From contig JBAXAO010000057.1 in assembly GCA_037142435.1 (NCBI GenBank), positions 1-6,615 on the forward strand: a stretch of 6,615 nucleotides of DNA, given 5' to 3'. Positions within the stretch are counted from its first letter, which is position 1. Every line of letters starts with the position of its first letter. The position numbers and the translations under genes are program-made. The DNA comes from CAIMZW01 sp037142435 (GTDB taxonomy: Bacteria > Actinomycetota > Actinomycetes > Nanopelagicales > Nanopelagicaceae). Under the pieces are notes generated by a model, which was not told where the DNA came from, ran no database searches, and saw nothing but the letters and a program-made list of their open reading frames with translations. This document shows positions 1-5,590 of the stretch, piece by piece.

Positions 1-52
1 GCGCGCCTCGTTCGCAACGAGGAGGCCAGGGGTTCGATTCCCCTCAGCTCCA
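1..52 (+). tRNA. tRNA-Ala (anticodon CGC), 3' part only
   Basis: The window opens inside a tRNA gene. Visible are the end of the D stem (GCGC, 1-4), an anticodon stem CCTCG/CGAGG (6-10 with 18-22) closing the 7-base loop TTCGCAA (11-17), and anticodon CGC at 13-15, which reads the Ala codon GCG. A 5-base variable loop (23-27) follows, then a perfect T arm AGGGG/CCCCT (28-32 with 40-44) around TTCGATT. The acceptor 3' strand CAGCTCC (45-51) has T at tRNA position 70 (base 49), half of the G3-U70 wobble pair that defines tRNA-Ala; position 73 is A (52). The CCA at 50-52 is part of the acceptor and discriminator, and the next bases are CGC, so the CCA tail is not encoded. About the first 21 bases of the gene lie outside the window. 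Confidence 0.95.
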
Positions 53-56
53 CGCA

Positions 57-1421
57 TTAAATCCAGGATGGAAACCACATTCGGTTGGACCAGGATTGAT
101 AAGAAAGTACAGAGCCATTAAATATCGGCAAAAAGTAAAGAAAATTAAGCACGATTACTGCTAAAAAGATATAGACCAACCATTGCCTTCGTTGTTGAAT
201 CTTGAAATCTGCCGGTCGCTCTAAGAATTTGGCGATGCAATAGACCAAAATTAAAATAACAAAAGGTTCAAAGGCGATTGCATAGAACGAGAACATCGTG
301 CGCTTTTGAAAGAGAAACCACGGCAGATATCCAGAAGCAAAACTCAGAAGAAGTAGTCCACTTTGCCATTCGCGTTTTGAAATCCAATATCCGAAAGTAA
401 TGGCGATTGCGAAAATGGCAGACCACCAGAGCAAGGGAGTGCCAAGGGCGATTACTTCTTGCGAACAAGAAGGTGCACCGCAACTCTTGGGTGAGGCATA
501 GAAGAAAGATGTTGGCCTACCGAGGATCAACCAGTTCCATGGGTTTGCCGAGTACGAGTGCTTGGTCGTGAGTCCTTGGTGAAAACCTAAAATTTCAGAT
601 TGGTAGTGCAGGAAAGAACGAAGTGGCGCTGGAATAAATGAGAAGAATGAGTGCGGTTGCGAATTAGCCCAATTGCGATCCCAGCCGGTTGAGGTCAAGA
701 ACCACCCGGTCCAAGAAAGCAGGTACACGCCGAAAGGGACGGCGAGATATTGCGTGGCCCGGAGCAGAGCTTTTTCTCGGACCGTCGCTTTAAGGGGTTC
801 TTCAATTTCCATCGCGCGATTTGCGCGGTAGTCCACATAAAGCACGAATCCCAAATACCCGATTAGCGGGTAGAGGCCGCTCCATTTAGTTGCCACAGCA
901 AGACCAAAGGCAATGCCTGCCCACCAATGTTTGCTATGTAATAGCGCAAAGAATCCCAGCAAGATAAAGAACATGAGGAAGAGATCCAAGAGCGCGGTAC
1001 GAGAGTGCACCAAATGCAAGCCATCGGCTGACATCAAAATGGCGGCGCTACAACTCAGTAAAAAGTTATTGAAAAGCTTCTTGGCTACCCAATAGATGAG
1101 AATTATCGAGGCTGCACCGATGACCGCAGAACTAATGCGCCAACCGAATTCGTTAAATCCGAAAACTTTGATTCCGACTCCGATGAGCCATTTTCCGACA
1201 GGGGGGTGAACGATAAATTCACCAGTATTGCTCTTTGGGTCAATTTCGACTCCGTGTAGCACCAACGAGCGAGCATTCTTGGCGTAGTAGACCTCGTCGA
1301 AGACAAATCCCTTAGGGGTCCCTAAATGCCAGAGTCGAAGTGCCAAAGCCAGCAGGCCAAAACCAAGTGAGGCAATCCAATCTCTGCGCCCGCGAAGAGC
1401 TAGGACGGTGGCTTCGGTCAT
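57..1421 (-). CDS. pmt: Polyprenyl-phosphate-mannose--protein mannosyltransferase (PMT, GT39 family)
   Basis: An integral membrane protein of 454 aa. By family it transfers mannose from a polyprenyl-phosphate-mannose donor to Ser/Thr of proteins exported through Sec, acting on the outer face of the membrane. Seen: a short basic N-terminus, a first membrane segment at about 16-33, then the first extracytoplasmic loop with FDEVYYAK (41-48). Its Asp42-Glu43 pair is the catalytic/metal-binding DE motif of PMTs. HPPVGKW (72-78) and TKWSGLY (178-184) are also conserved family blocks. About ten or eleven hydrophobic segments can be counted, ending near 432. C314 and C319 lie in a predicted outer loop. 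The protein is shorter than its M. tuberculosis relative (Rv1002c, about 520 aa), but motifs at both ends look intact. The gene diverges from rsmI, as in Mycobacterium. The ATG at 1421-1419 is supported by a -10 box six bases upstream; no Shine-Dalgarno is present. The stop lies only 4 bp from the convergent tRNA-Ala. Confidence 0.93.
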   Translation of the reverse strand: MTEATVLALRGRRDWIASLGFGLLALALRLWHLGTPKGFVFDEVYYAKNARSLVLHGVEIDPKSNTGEFIVHPPVGKWLIGVGIKVFGFNEFGWRISSAVIGAASIILIYWVAKKLFNNFLLSCSAAILMSADGLHLVHSRTALLDLFLMFFILLGFFALLHSKHWWAGIAFGLAVATKWSGLYPLIGYLGFVLYVDYRANRAMEIEEPLKATVREKALLRATQYLAVPFGVYLLSWTGWFLTSTGWDRNWANSQPHSFFSFIPAPLRSFLHYQSEILGFHQGLTTKHSYSANPWNWLILGRPTSFFYASPKSCGAPSCSQEVIALGTPLLWWSAIFAIAITFGYWISKREWQSGLLLLSFASGYLPWFLFQKRTMFSFYAIAFEPFVILILVYCIAKFLERPADFKIQQRRQWLVYIFLAVIVLNFLYFLPIFNGSVLSYQSWSNRMWFPSWI

Positions 1422-1447
1422 TGCAATAGCCTAAAGCCTGCGACAAT
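1421..1447 (+). promoter_or_regulatory. Possible rsmI promoter (TTGCAA, 15 bp, GACAAT)
   Basis: TTGCAA (1421-1426) is followed 15 bp later by GACAAT (1442-1447), which shares A2, A4, A5 and T6 with TATAAT. From GACAAT it is exactly six bases to the GTG at 1454. The same TTGCAA-N15-hexamer-N6-GTG layout occurs before ispE. The spacer is shorter than the usual 17 bp, and the first base of the -10 is not T. A rival -10, TAGCCT (1427-1432), would give a start near 1439 and a leader of about 8-9 bases. The TTGCAA overlaps the first base of pmt and the pmt -10 lies inside the spacer, so the two promoters are physically interleaved. Confidence 0.35.
1422..1433 (-). promoter_or_regulatory. Probable leaderless promoter of pmt (-10 box)
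   Basis: Read on the minus strand, TAGGCT (1433-1428) fits the actinobacterial -10 pattern TANNNT. It is followed by ATTGCA (1427-1422) and the pmt ATG at 1421. Six bases between the -10 and the first base predicts transcription starting at the A of ATG, giving a leaderless mRNA. No convincing -35 is visible: 15-17 bp upstream is a C-run, the complement of the G-run at the start of rsmI. Confidence 0.5.
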
Positions 1448-2293
1448 TTGGGGGTGCTACTCCTCGCTGCTGCTCCCCTGGGAAATCCCTTGGACGCATC
1501 CGAGCACCTGAAATCTGCTATTTCAGCCGCGGCATTCATCGCCGCAGAGGACTCTCGCAAACTCTCTCGCCTCTGCGCCGATCTGCAGATTTCGCACTCA
1601 GCACGGGTTATCTCGTTTTTCGAAGGAAACGAGCTCGAGCGAATCGATGAGCTGGTTGCCATTATGGAATCTGGCTCCGACTTATTAGTTATCACTGATG
1701 CCGGTATGCCAGGAATCAGCGATCCGGGCTATCGCTTGGTCAGGGCTGCTATCGAAGGCCAAATACCGGTACGAGTTCTTCCGGGACCCAGCGCAGTGAC
1801 GACCGCCCTGCTGTTGTCAGGATTGCCGTCGGATCGTTTCTGCTTTGAAGGATTTCCGCCACGAACTCGAGGAGCCCGCCAAAGTTGGTTTGAAAATATT
1901 CTAGAAGAAGAGCGCACAATTATTTTCTTCGAAGCCCCACATCGTCTGCTAGAAACGCTGGAGGATGCAGATCAAGTCTTAGGTTCTGACCGCCCTGCGG
2001 CAATCTGTCGCGAGATGACAAAGACCTATGAAGAGATTATTCGCGGGCCACTTTCGCATTTGCTGACTTGGGCCAGTGCCAATGAAATCCGGGGGGAGAT
2101 CACCTTGGTGGTTCAGGGCTTTGACCCTGAAAGCAAGAAATTCACTCCACAAGATTTTGTCGAACTCGTGAAAACCGAAGAATTGAGCGGGATCACTCGC
2201 AAAGAGGCGATCGATTCAGTGGCCAAGCGATTAGGTGTCTCCAAGCGCTCGGTCTTTGATGCCATGGTCGAAAACAAGAAATCTGGCCAATAG
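1448..2293 (+). CDS. rsmI: 16S rRNA 2'-O-ribose C1402 methyltransferase RsmI
   Basis: An SAM-dependent enzyme of the tetrapyrrole-methylase fold that 2'-O-methylates C1402 (E. coli numbering) in the decoding centre of 16S rRNA; cytoplasmic. Seen in order over 281 aa: N-terminal strand LLLAAAPLGNP (4-14, family form TPIGN, with Ala for Thr at 9), AAEDSRK (32-38), SFFEGNE (56-62), DAGMPGISDPG (84-94), LPGPSAVTTALLLSGLP (111-127), FEGFPPR (133-139), FFEAPHRL (160-167), REMTKTYEE (188-196) and GEITLVV (216-222). A short C-terminal region (about 230-281) looks like the small helical domain often present in RsmI. Length is normal. The frame can open at TTG 1448 or GTG 1454. The TTG gives MGVLLLAAAPLG; the GTG would give 279 aa and sits six bases after a -10-like GACAAT, so it may be the true start. 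No Shine-Dalgarno is seen. The gene ends 22 bp before metG. Confidence 0.95.
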   Translation: MGVLLLAAAPLGNPLDASEHLKSAISAAAFIAAEDSRKLSRLCADLQISHSARVISFFEGNELERIDELVAIMESGSDLLVITDAGMPGISDPGYRLVRAAIEGQIPVRVLPGPSAVTTALLLSGLPSDRFCFEGFPPRTRGARQSWFENILEEERTIIFFEAPHRLLETLEDADQVLGSDRPAAICREMTKTYEEIIRGPLSHLLTWASANEIRGEITLVVQGFDPESKKFTPQDFVELVKTEELSGITRKEAIDSVAKRLGVSKRSVFDAMVENKKSGQ

Positions 2294-2303
2294 CCTCAGG
2301 CGA

Positions 2304-2309
2304 TAAGAT
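2304..2309 (+). promoter_or_regulatory. Probable leaderless promoter of metG (-10 box)
   Basis: TAAGAT matches TANNNT and is followed by exactly six bases (AGCGGC, 2310-2315) and the metG ATG at 2316. There is no purine-rich Shine-Dalgarno in the 22-bp gap after rsmI. A recognisable -35 is not apparent; the expected place falls within the last codons of rsmI. Confidence 0.5.
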
Positions 2310-2315
2310 AGCGGC

Positions 2316-3872
2316 ATGTCGGCCACTAAAGATTTTTATCTAACAACGCCCATTTACTATGTAAATGATGCTCCCCATATTGGCCACGCCTACACGACCG
2401 TTGCAGGGGATGTTCTCACCCGTTGGCATCGCCAGAAGGGCGAAGGAGTCTGGTTCTTAACCGGGACAGATGAACACGGCCAAAAGGTCATGAACACGGC
2501 TGAAAAGAATGGCAGCACGCCACAGGCTTGGTGTGATCGCTTGGTTGAAGAGGAATGGAAGCCCAACTGGCACCACCTCAATATTGCCAACGATGATTTC
2601 ATCCGCACGACAGAAGAGCGCCACATGGTACGCGTGCAGAAATTTCTGCAAGGGCTCAAGGATCAAGGCTTTATTTATTCGGCCAAATACGAAGGCCCGT
2701 ATTGCATCGGCTGCGAGGAGTTCAAACTTCCGGGCGACCTCGTCAACAATGCTTGCCCCGTCCATTCCATCCCTGTGGAAATGGTTTCGGAAGAGAACTG
2801 GTTCTTTAAGCTTTCGGCTTTCGTTCCGCAATTGATCGAGCGCTATCGCAACCACCCTGAAACCTGCGAACCAGCCAGCGCTCGCAATGAAGTCCTCTCA
2901 TTTCTCGAAGGTGGCGTCACGGATCTTTCGATTTCCCGGTCGACTTTTGACTGGGGCATTCCAGTCCCTTGGGATACCAAACAAGTTATTTACGTATGGT
3001 TTGATGCTCTGCTTAATTACGCCACTGCTGTCGGTTTGGGTGATGACCCAGATTCTGAAGGTGGAAAGAAGTTTGCAAAGACTTGGCCCGCCGATGTCCA
3101 TCTAGTCGGTAAAGATATTTTGCGCTTCCATGCTGTTATTTGGCCAGCCATGTTGATGGCTGCAGGTATCGATGTGCCCAAGAAGATTTTTGCTCACGGT
3201 TGGCTGTTGGTGGGCGGTGAAAAGATGAGCAAGAGCAAACTAACGGGCATCGCTCCACGAGACATTACCGATCACTTTGGCGTGGATGCCTTCCGCTATT
3301 ACTTCTTGCGCGCAATTCCATTTGGTACAGACGGCTCTTTCTCCTGGGAAGATATGGGCGCGCGCTATACCTCTGAACTTGCCAACGACTTTGGCAACTT
3401 GGCATCACGTCTTGCCGCCATGATTGAAAAGTATTGCGATGGACTGATTCCAGCGCCAACCCAAAGTTCCACTTTGGCGCCTACTTTGGCCGCCACAGTG
3501 ACTTCAGCCGATGCCGCCATTTGCGCACTTGATTTCCAAGGTGGGATCAACGCCATTATGGAATTTTGCAAGCGGGTCAATGGTTATGTCACCGAAAATG
3601 AGCCCTGGTCAATAGCTAAGGATGATTCCCGTAAAGCCGAACTCGACGATGTTCTCTACAACACCGCCGAATCGTTGCGCGCATTGGCAGTTCTGCTTCA
3701 TCCGATCATGCCGGAAACCTCCGAAAAATTGTGGCTCAGTTTGGGCGCGGATATCTCTATCGGTGAGATCTCCGCTCAGAAGATTTCGGATATTGCGAAT
3801 TGGGGCCAGCTCCCAGAAGGAAGTGCTGTCACCAAAGGCGCAGTCTTGTTCCCCAGACTTGAAGAGAAGTAA
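2316..3872 (+). CDS. metG: Methionyl-tRNA synthetase
   Basis: A class I aminoacyl-tRNA synthetase that activates methionine with ATP and charges initiator and elongator tRNA-Met. The 518 aa match the short actinobacterial form (M. tuberculosis MetS is about 519 aa). Seen: the Rossmann catalytic domain with the HIGH signature at 21-24 inside PIYYVNDAPHIGHAYT, and TGTDEHGQK (49-57). The zinc knuckle in the connective-peptide insert has C130, C133, C147 and H150, a single-knuckle type. Next come WFDALLNYA (228-236), HLVGKDILRFHAV (262-274) and KMSKS at 303-307. The helical anticodon-binding domain runs from about 350 and includes NDFGNLASRL (357-366) and NEPW (428-431). The protein stops after LFPRL, so the C-terminal EMAP/tRNA-binding domain of E. 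coli MetRS is absent, as usual for this group. The linker at about 378-398 is low-complexity (Ala, Thr, Ser, Pro). The stop codon TAA (3870-3872) also forms the first half of the proposed tatD -10 box. Confidence 0.97.
   Translation: MSATKDFYLTTPIYYVNDAPHIGHAYTTVAGDVLTRWHRQKGEGVWFLTGTDEHGQKVMNTAEKNGSTPQAWCDRLVEEEWKPNWHHLNIANDDFIRTTEERHMVRVQKFLQGLKDQGFIYSAKYEGPYCIGCEEFKLPGDLVNNACPVHSIPVEMVSEENWFFKLSAFVPQLIERYRNHPETCEPASARNEVLSFLEGGVTDLSISRSTFDWGIPVPWDTKQVIYVWFDALLNYATAVGLGDDPDSEGGKKFAKTWPADVHLVGKDILRFHAVIWPAMLMAAGIDVPKKIFAHGWLLVGGEKMSKSKLTGIAPRDITDHFGVDAFRYYFLRAIPFGTDGSFSWEDMGARYTSELANDFGNLASRLAAMIEKYCDGLIPAPTQSSTLAPTLAATVTSADAAICALDFQGGINAIMEFCKRVNGYVTENEPWSIAKDDSRKAELDDVLYNTAESLRALAVLLHPIMPETSEKLWLSLGADISIGEISAQKISDIANWGQLPEGSAVTKGAVLFPRLEEK
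3453..3480 (+). repeat. Two mutually exclusive inverted repeats inside metG
   Basis: CCAAAGT (3461-3467) and ACTTTGG (3471-3477) form a perfect 7-bp stem with a 3-base loop. Around it, GCGCCAA (3453-3459) and TTGGCGC (3474-3480) form another perfect 7-bp stem with a 14-base loop. The two share bases 3474-3477, so only one can form at a time. In addition, ACTTTGGC (3471-3478) recurs at 3483-3490. The site lies in the variable linker between the catalytic and anticodon-binding parts of MetRS. No T-tract follows, so it is not a terminator. It may have no function. Confidence 0.5.
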
Positions 3873-3875
3873 TTT
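3846..3875 (+). promoter_or_regulatory. Probable leaderless promoter of tatD, overlapping the metG stop codon
   Basis: TAATTT (3870-3875) fits TANNNT and is followed by exactly six bases (CACTTA) and the tatD ATG at 3882. Its first three bases are the metG stop codon. A weak -35 candidate, TTGTTC (3846-3851), lies 18 bp upstream inside the end of metG. The purine-rich GAAGAGAAG (3861-3869) ends 12 bases before the ATG, too far for a good Shine-Dalgarno. Confidence 0.5.
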
Positions 3876-3881
3876 CACTTA

Positions 3882-4739
3882 ATGGCTGATCGTCACAATC
3901 GCGATATAGATAGGCAACTTGCTCCGCTGCCTGAACCGCTAGGGGTTAGCTGCATCGATGCGCATGCTCACCTAGAGATTGTTACTAATTCTGAACCAGA
4001 TTCACCCGAGGTTGCTCAAGTTCTCTCCGATGCCGCGTCAGTTGGAATTGATCGAGTCGTACAAGTTGGATACTCGGCCGAGCAATCTCGCTGGTGCGTG
4101 AAATGCGCCGAATCTTTTCCTGGAGTGGTTCTAGCCGCAGTCGCCTTGCACCCTAACGAAGCGCCAGTTGTTGCAGATTTAGAAGCAGATTTAGCCATTA
4201 TTGAAGAGCTTGCGTTGCACCCCAGAGTTCGTGCCATTGGCGAGACTGGTTTGGATTTCTTTCGAACCCCGCCAGAATTACAAGATCGCCAAAAGTATTC
4301 CTTTAAGCGCCATATCGAATTGGCGAAGAGGGTTAACAAAGCGCTAGTTATTCATGATCGAGATGCTCACCGAGCAGTTCTGGATGTATTAGATGAAGTT
4401 GGTGCTCCAGATATAACGATTTTCCATTGCTATTCCGGCGATGCTGAAATGGCCCGCGAATGTATCGATAAGGGTTACATACTTTCCTTTGCCGGCACTG
4501 TTACCTTTAAAAATGCTCCTCAACTTCGCGAAGCCGTCAAATTAGTACCTATCGACCAATTGCTGGTGGAGACTGATTCGCCATTCTTGGCACCTATGCC
4601 TCATCGTGGCTCACTCAATACTCCGGCGCAGATACCCACAATTTTGCGGGCGATTGCAGGAGAGCGTGGCGAGAGTGTTGATGAATTGGCCGCAGCTATA
4701 ACTCAAAATTGTTTACGTATCTTTGGGTCGTTCGAATAA
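3882..4739 (+). CDS. tatD: TatD-family metal-dependent hydrolase (Mg-dependent DNase)
   Basis: An amidohydrolase-fold (TIM-barrel) enzyme; characterised TatD proteins are Mg2+-dependent 3'-5' exonucleases linked to repair of oxidised DNA, and despite the name they are not needed for Tat export. The substrate here is inferred from the family. Seen over 285 aa: the metal motif DAHAHL (26-31; H28, H30), ALHPNEA (88-94), GETGLDFFR (120-128; E121 as bridging ligand), VIHDRDAH (156-163; H158), FHCYSGD (181-187; H182) and ETDSPFLAP (230-238; D232). All expected metal ligands are therefore present. HRGSLNTP (241-248) replaces the more usual HRGKRNEP. About 20 residues precede the first barrel strand, as in other actinobacterial TatDs. 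The ATG is supported by the -10 box six bases upstream. The gene is 9 bp after metG and its stop overlaps the rsmA start by one base. The rpfB gene often found between tatD and rsmA in other actinobacteria is absent. Confidence 0.94.
   Translation: MADRHNRDIDRQLAPLPEPLGVSCIDAHAHLEIVTNSEPDSPEVAQVLSDAASVGIDRVVQVGYSAEQSRWCVKCAESFPGVVLAAVALHPNEAPVVADLEADLAIIEELALHPRVRAIGETGLDFFRTPPELQDRQKYSFKRHIELAKRVNKALVIHDRDAHRAVLDVLDEVGAPDITIFHCYSGDAEMARECIDKGYILSFAGTVTFKNAPQLREAVKLVPIDQLLVETDSPFLAPMPHRGSLNTPAQIPTILRAIAGERGESVDELAAAITQNCLRIFGSFE
4173..4196 (+). repeat. In-frame 12-bp tandem duplication inside tatD
   Basis: GCAGATTTAGAA (4173-4184) is followed at once by GCAGATTTAGCC (4185-4196), identical at 10 of 12 positions. 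It is in frame and encodes ADLE-ADLA (residues 98-105), in the helix before the strand carrying GETGLD. It looks like a small replication-slippage duplication tolerated in a surface helix. Confidence 0.6.
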
Positions 4740-5575
4740 TGAATTCCCTCCTCGGAGCAGCAGAGATTCGCGAGATTGCTGGCCGCATTGGAGTTTTGCC
4801 CACCAAGAAACTTGGTCAAAATTTCGTTGTCGACCCCAATACATGTCGGCGCATTGTGAAGAGTGCAGATGTGCAAAGTGAAGATGTGGCGCTTGAAATT
4901 GGCCCTGGTTTAGGTTCGCTAACTCTTGCATTAATGGAAATAGCGAAGAAAGTTATCGCCATCGAAATTGACGATCGTCTCGCCCTTGAACTTCCCGTCA
5001 CTGCCGAGCGACACGGATTTGATCCGGCCAACCTAGAGGTAATTAATCGTGATGCGCTTCAAGTAAATGAGATTTCTGGCGATCCCACCGTGCTGGTTGC
5101 CAATTTGCCCTACAACGTTTCAGTCCCGGTTTTGCTCAACATCCTGGAGAAGTTTCCGTCAATTCGATCTGGCGTTGTTATGGTGCAGAGCGAAGTAGCC
5201 GACCGGTTAGTAGCAAGCCCTGGTTCAAAGAGTTACGGCTCACCTTCAGTGAAAGCCACCTGGTGGGCAGATCTGACTTCTGCGGGCACCGTGGCGCGCT
5301 CAATTTTTTGGCCAATTCCCAATGTGGATTCTTCGCTGGTGCGCTTTGTTCGGCACGAATCGGCAGGGACTGAAGAATTGCGTAAGACCACTTTTTCGCT
5401 GATCGATGCAGCTTTTGCTCAACGACGAAAGATGCTTCGTGGCGCGCTTTCGGAAATTTTAGGAGCCGGCGCAAGCGATCTGCTCACGGCTGCTGAAGTG
5501 GATCCAACTTTGCGCGGGGAAGCGTTACTGCTTGCCGATTACTTGCGCATCTCTCGATCCTTGCAAACCAAGTAA
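4739..5575 (+). CDS. rsmA: 16S rRNA dimethyladenosine transferase RsmA (KsgA)
   Basis: An SAM-dependent enzyme that N6,N6-dimethylates the adjacent adenines A1518 and A1519 (E. coli numbering) near the 3' end of 16S rRNA, a late checkpoint in 30S assembly; cytoplasmic. Seen over 278 aa: KKLGQNFVVDPN (23-34), SAM-binding EIGPGLGSLT (53-62), IEIDDR (75-80), NRDAL (103-107), the catalytic NLPYN (122-126), FWPIPNVDSSLV (190-201), and AFAQRRKMLRGAL (225-237) in the C-terminal helical domain. Length is typical. The frame stays open upstream to a TTG at 4709, but that would add ten residues lying over tatD. The ATG at 4739 forms TAATG with the tatD stop and places the conserved block at the usual distance. 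No -10 box lies six bases before this ATG, unlike its neighbours, so it is probably co-transcribed with and translationally coupled to tatD. It ends 15 bp before ispE. Confidence 0.96.
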   Translation: MNSLLGAAEIREIAGRIGVLPTKKLGQNFVVDPNTCRRIVKSADVQSEDVALEIGPGLGSLTLALMEIAKKVIAIEIDDRLALELPVTAERHGFDPANLEVINRDALQVNEISGDPTVLVANLPYNVSVPVLLNILEKFPSIRSGVVMVQSEVADRLVASPGSKSYGSPSVKATWWADLTSAGTVARSIFWPIPNVDSSLVRFVRHESAGTEELRKTTFSLIDAAFAQRRKMLRGALSEILGAGASDLLTAAEVDPTLRGEALLLADYLRISRSLQTK

Positions 5576-5587
5576 AACCGATACGCT
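5561..5587 (+). promoter_or_regulatory. Possible leaderless promoter of ispE (TTGCAA, 15 bp, TACGCT)
   Basis: TTGCAA (5561-5566) lies in the last codons of rsmA. TACGCT (5582-5587), a TANNNT hexamer, follows after 15 bp. Six bases further (TTTATG) is GTG at 5594, the second codon of the longest ispE frame; the ATG at 5591 is only three bases from the hexamer. Hexamer, spacing and GTG repeat the layout upstream of rsmI. There is no Shine-Dalgarno. Confidence 0.4.
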
Positions 5588-5590
5588 TTT

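Noticed and set aside
50..52. Encoded CCA tail on tRNA-Ala
   Set aside because: Counting the acceptor stem from the T arm makes these bases positions 71-73; the next bases are CGC, so the tail is added after transcription.
1312..1695. A 127-aa minus-strand frame across the pmt start and the rsmI N-terminus, and other long opposite-strand frames such as 2457-2855 and 6154-6474
   Set aside because: They lie over well-supported genes, are Ser/Arg-rich as antisense shadows usually are, show no recognisable motif, and have no promoter or ribosome-binding signal.
4709..4738. An extended start for RsmA at TTG 4709
   Set aside because: It would add ten residues overlapping tatD with no family support; ATG 4739 forms TAATG with the tatD stop and fits the normal RsmA N-terminus.
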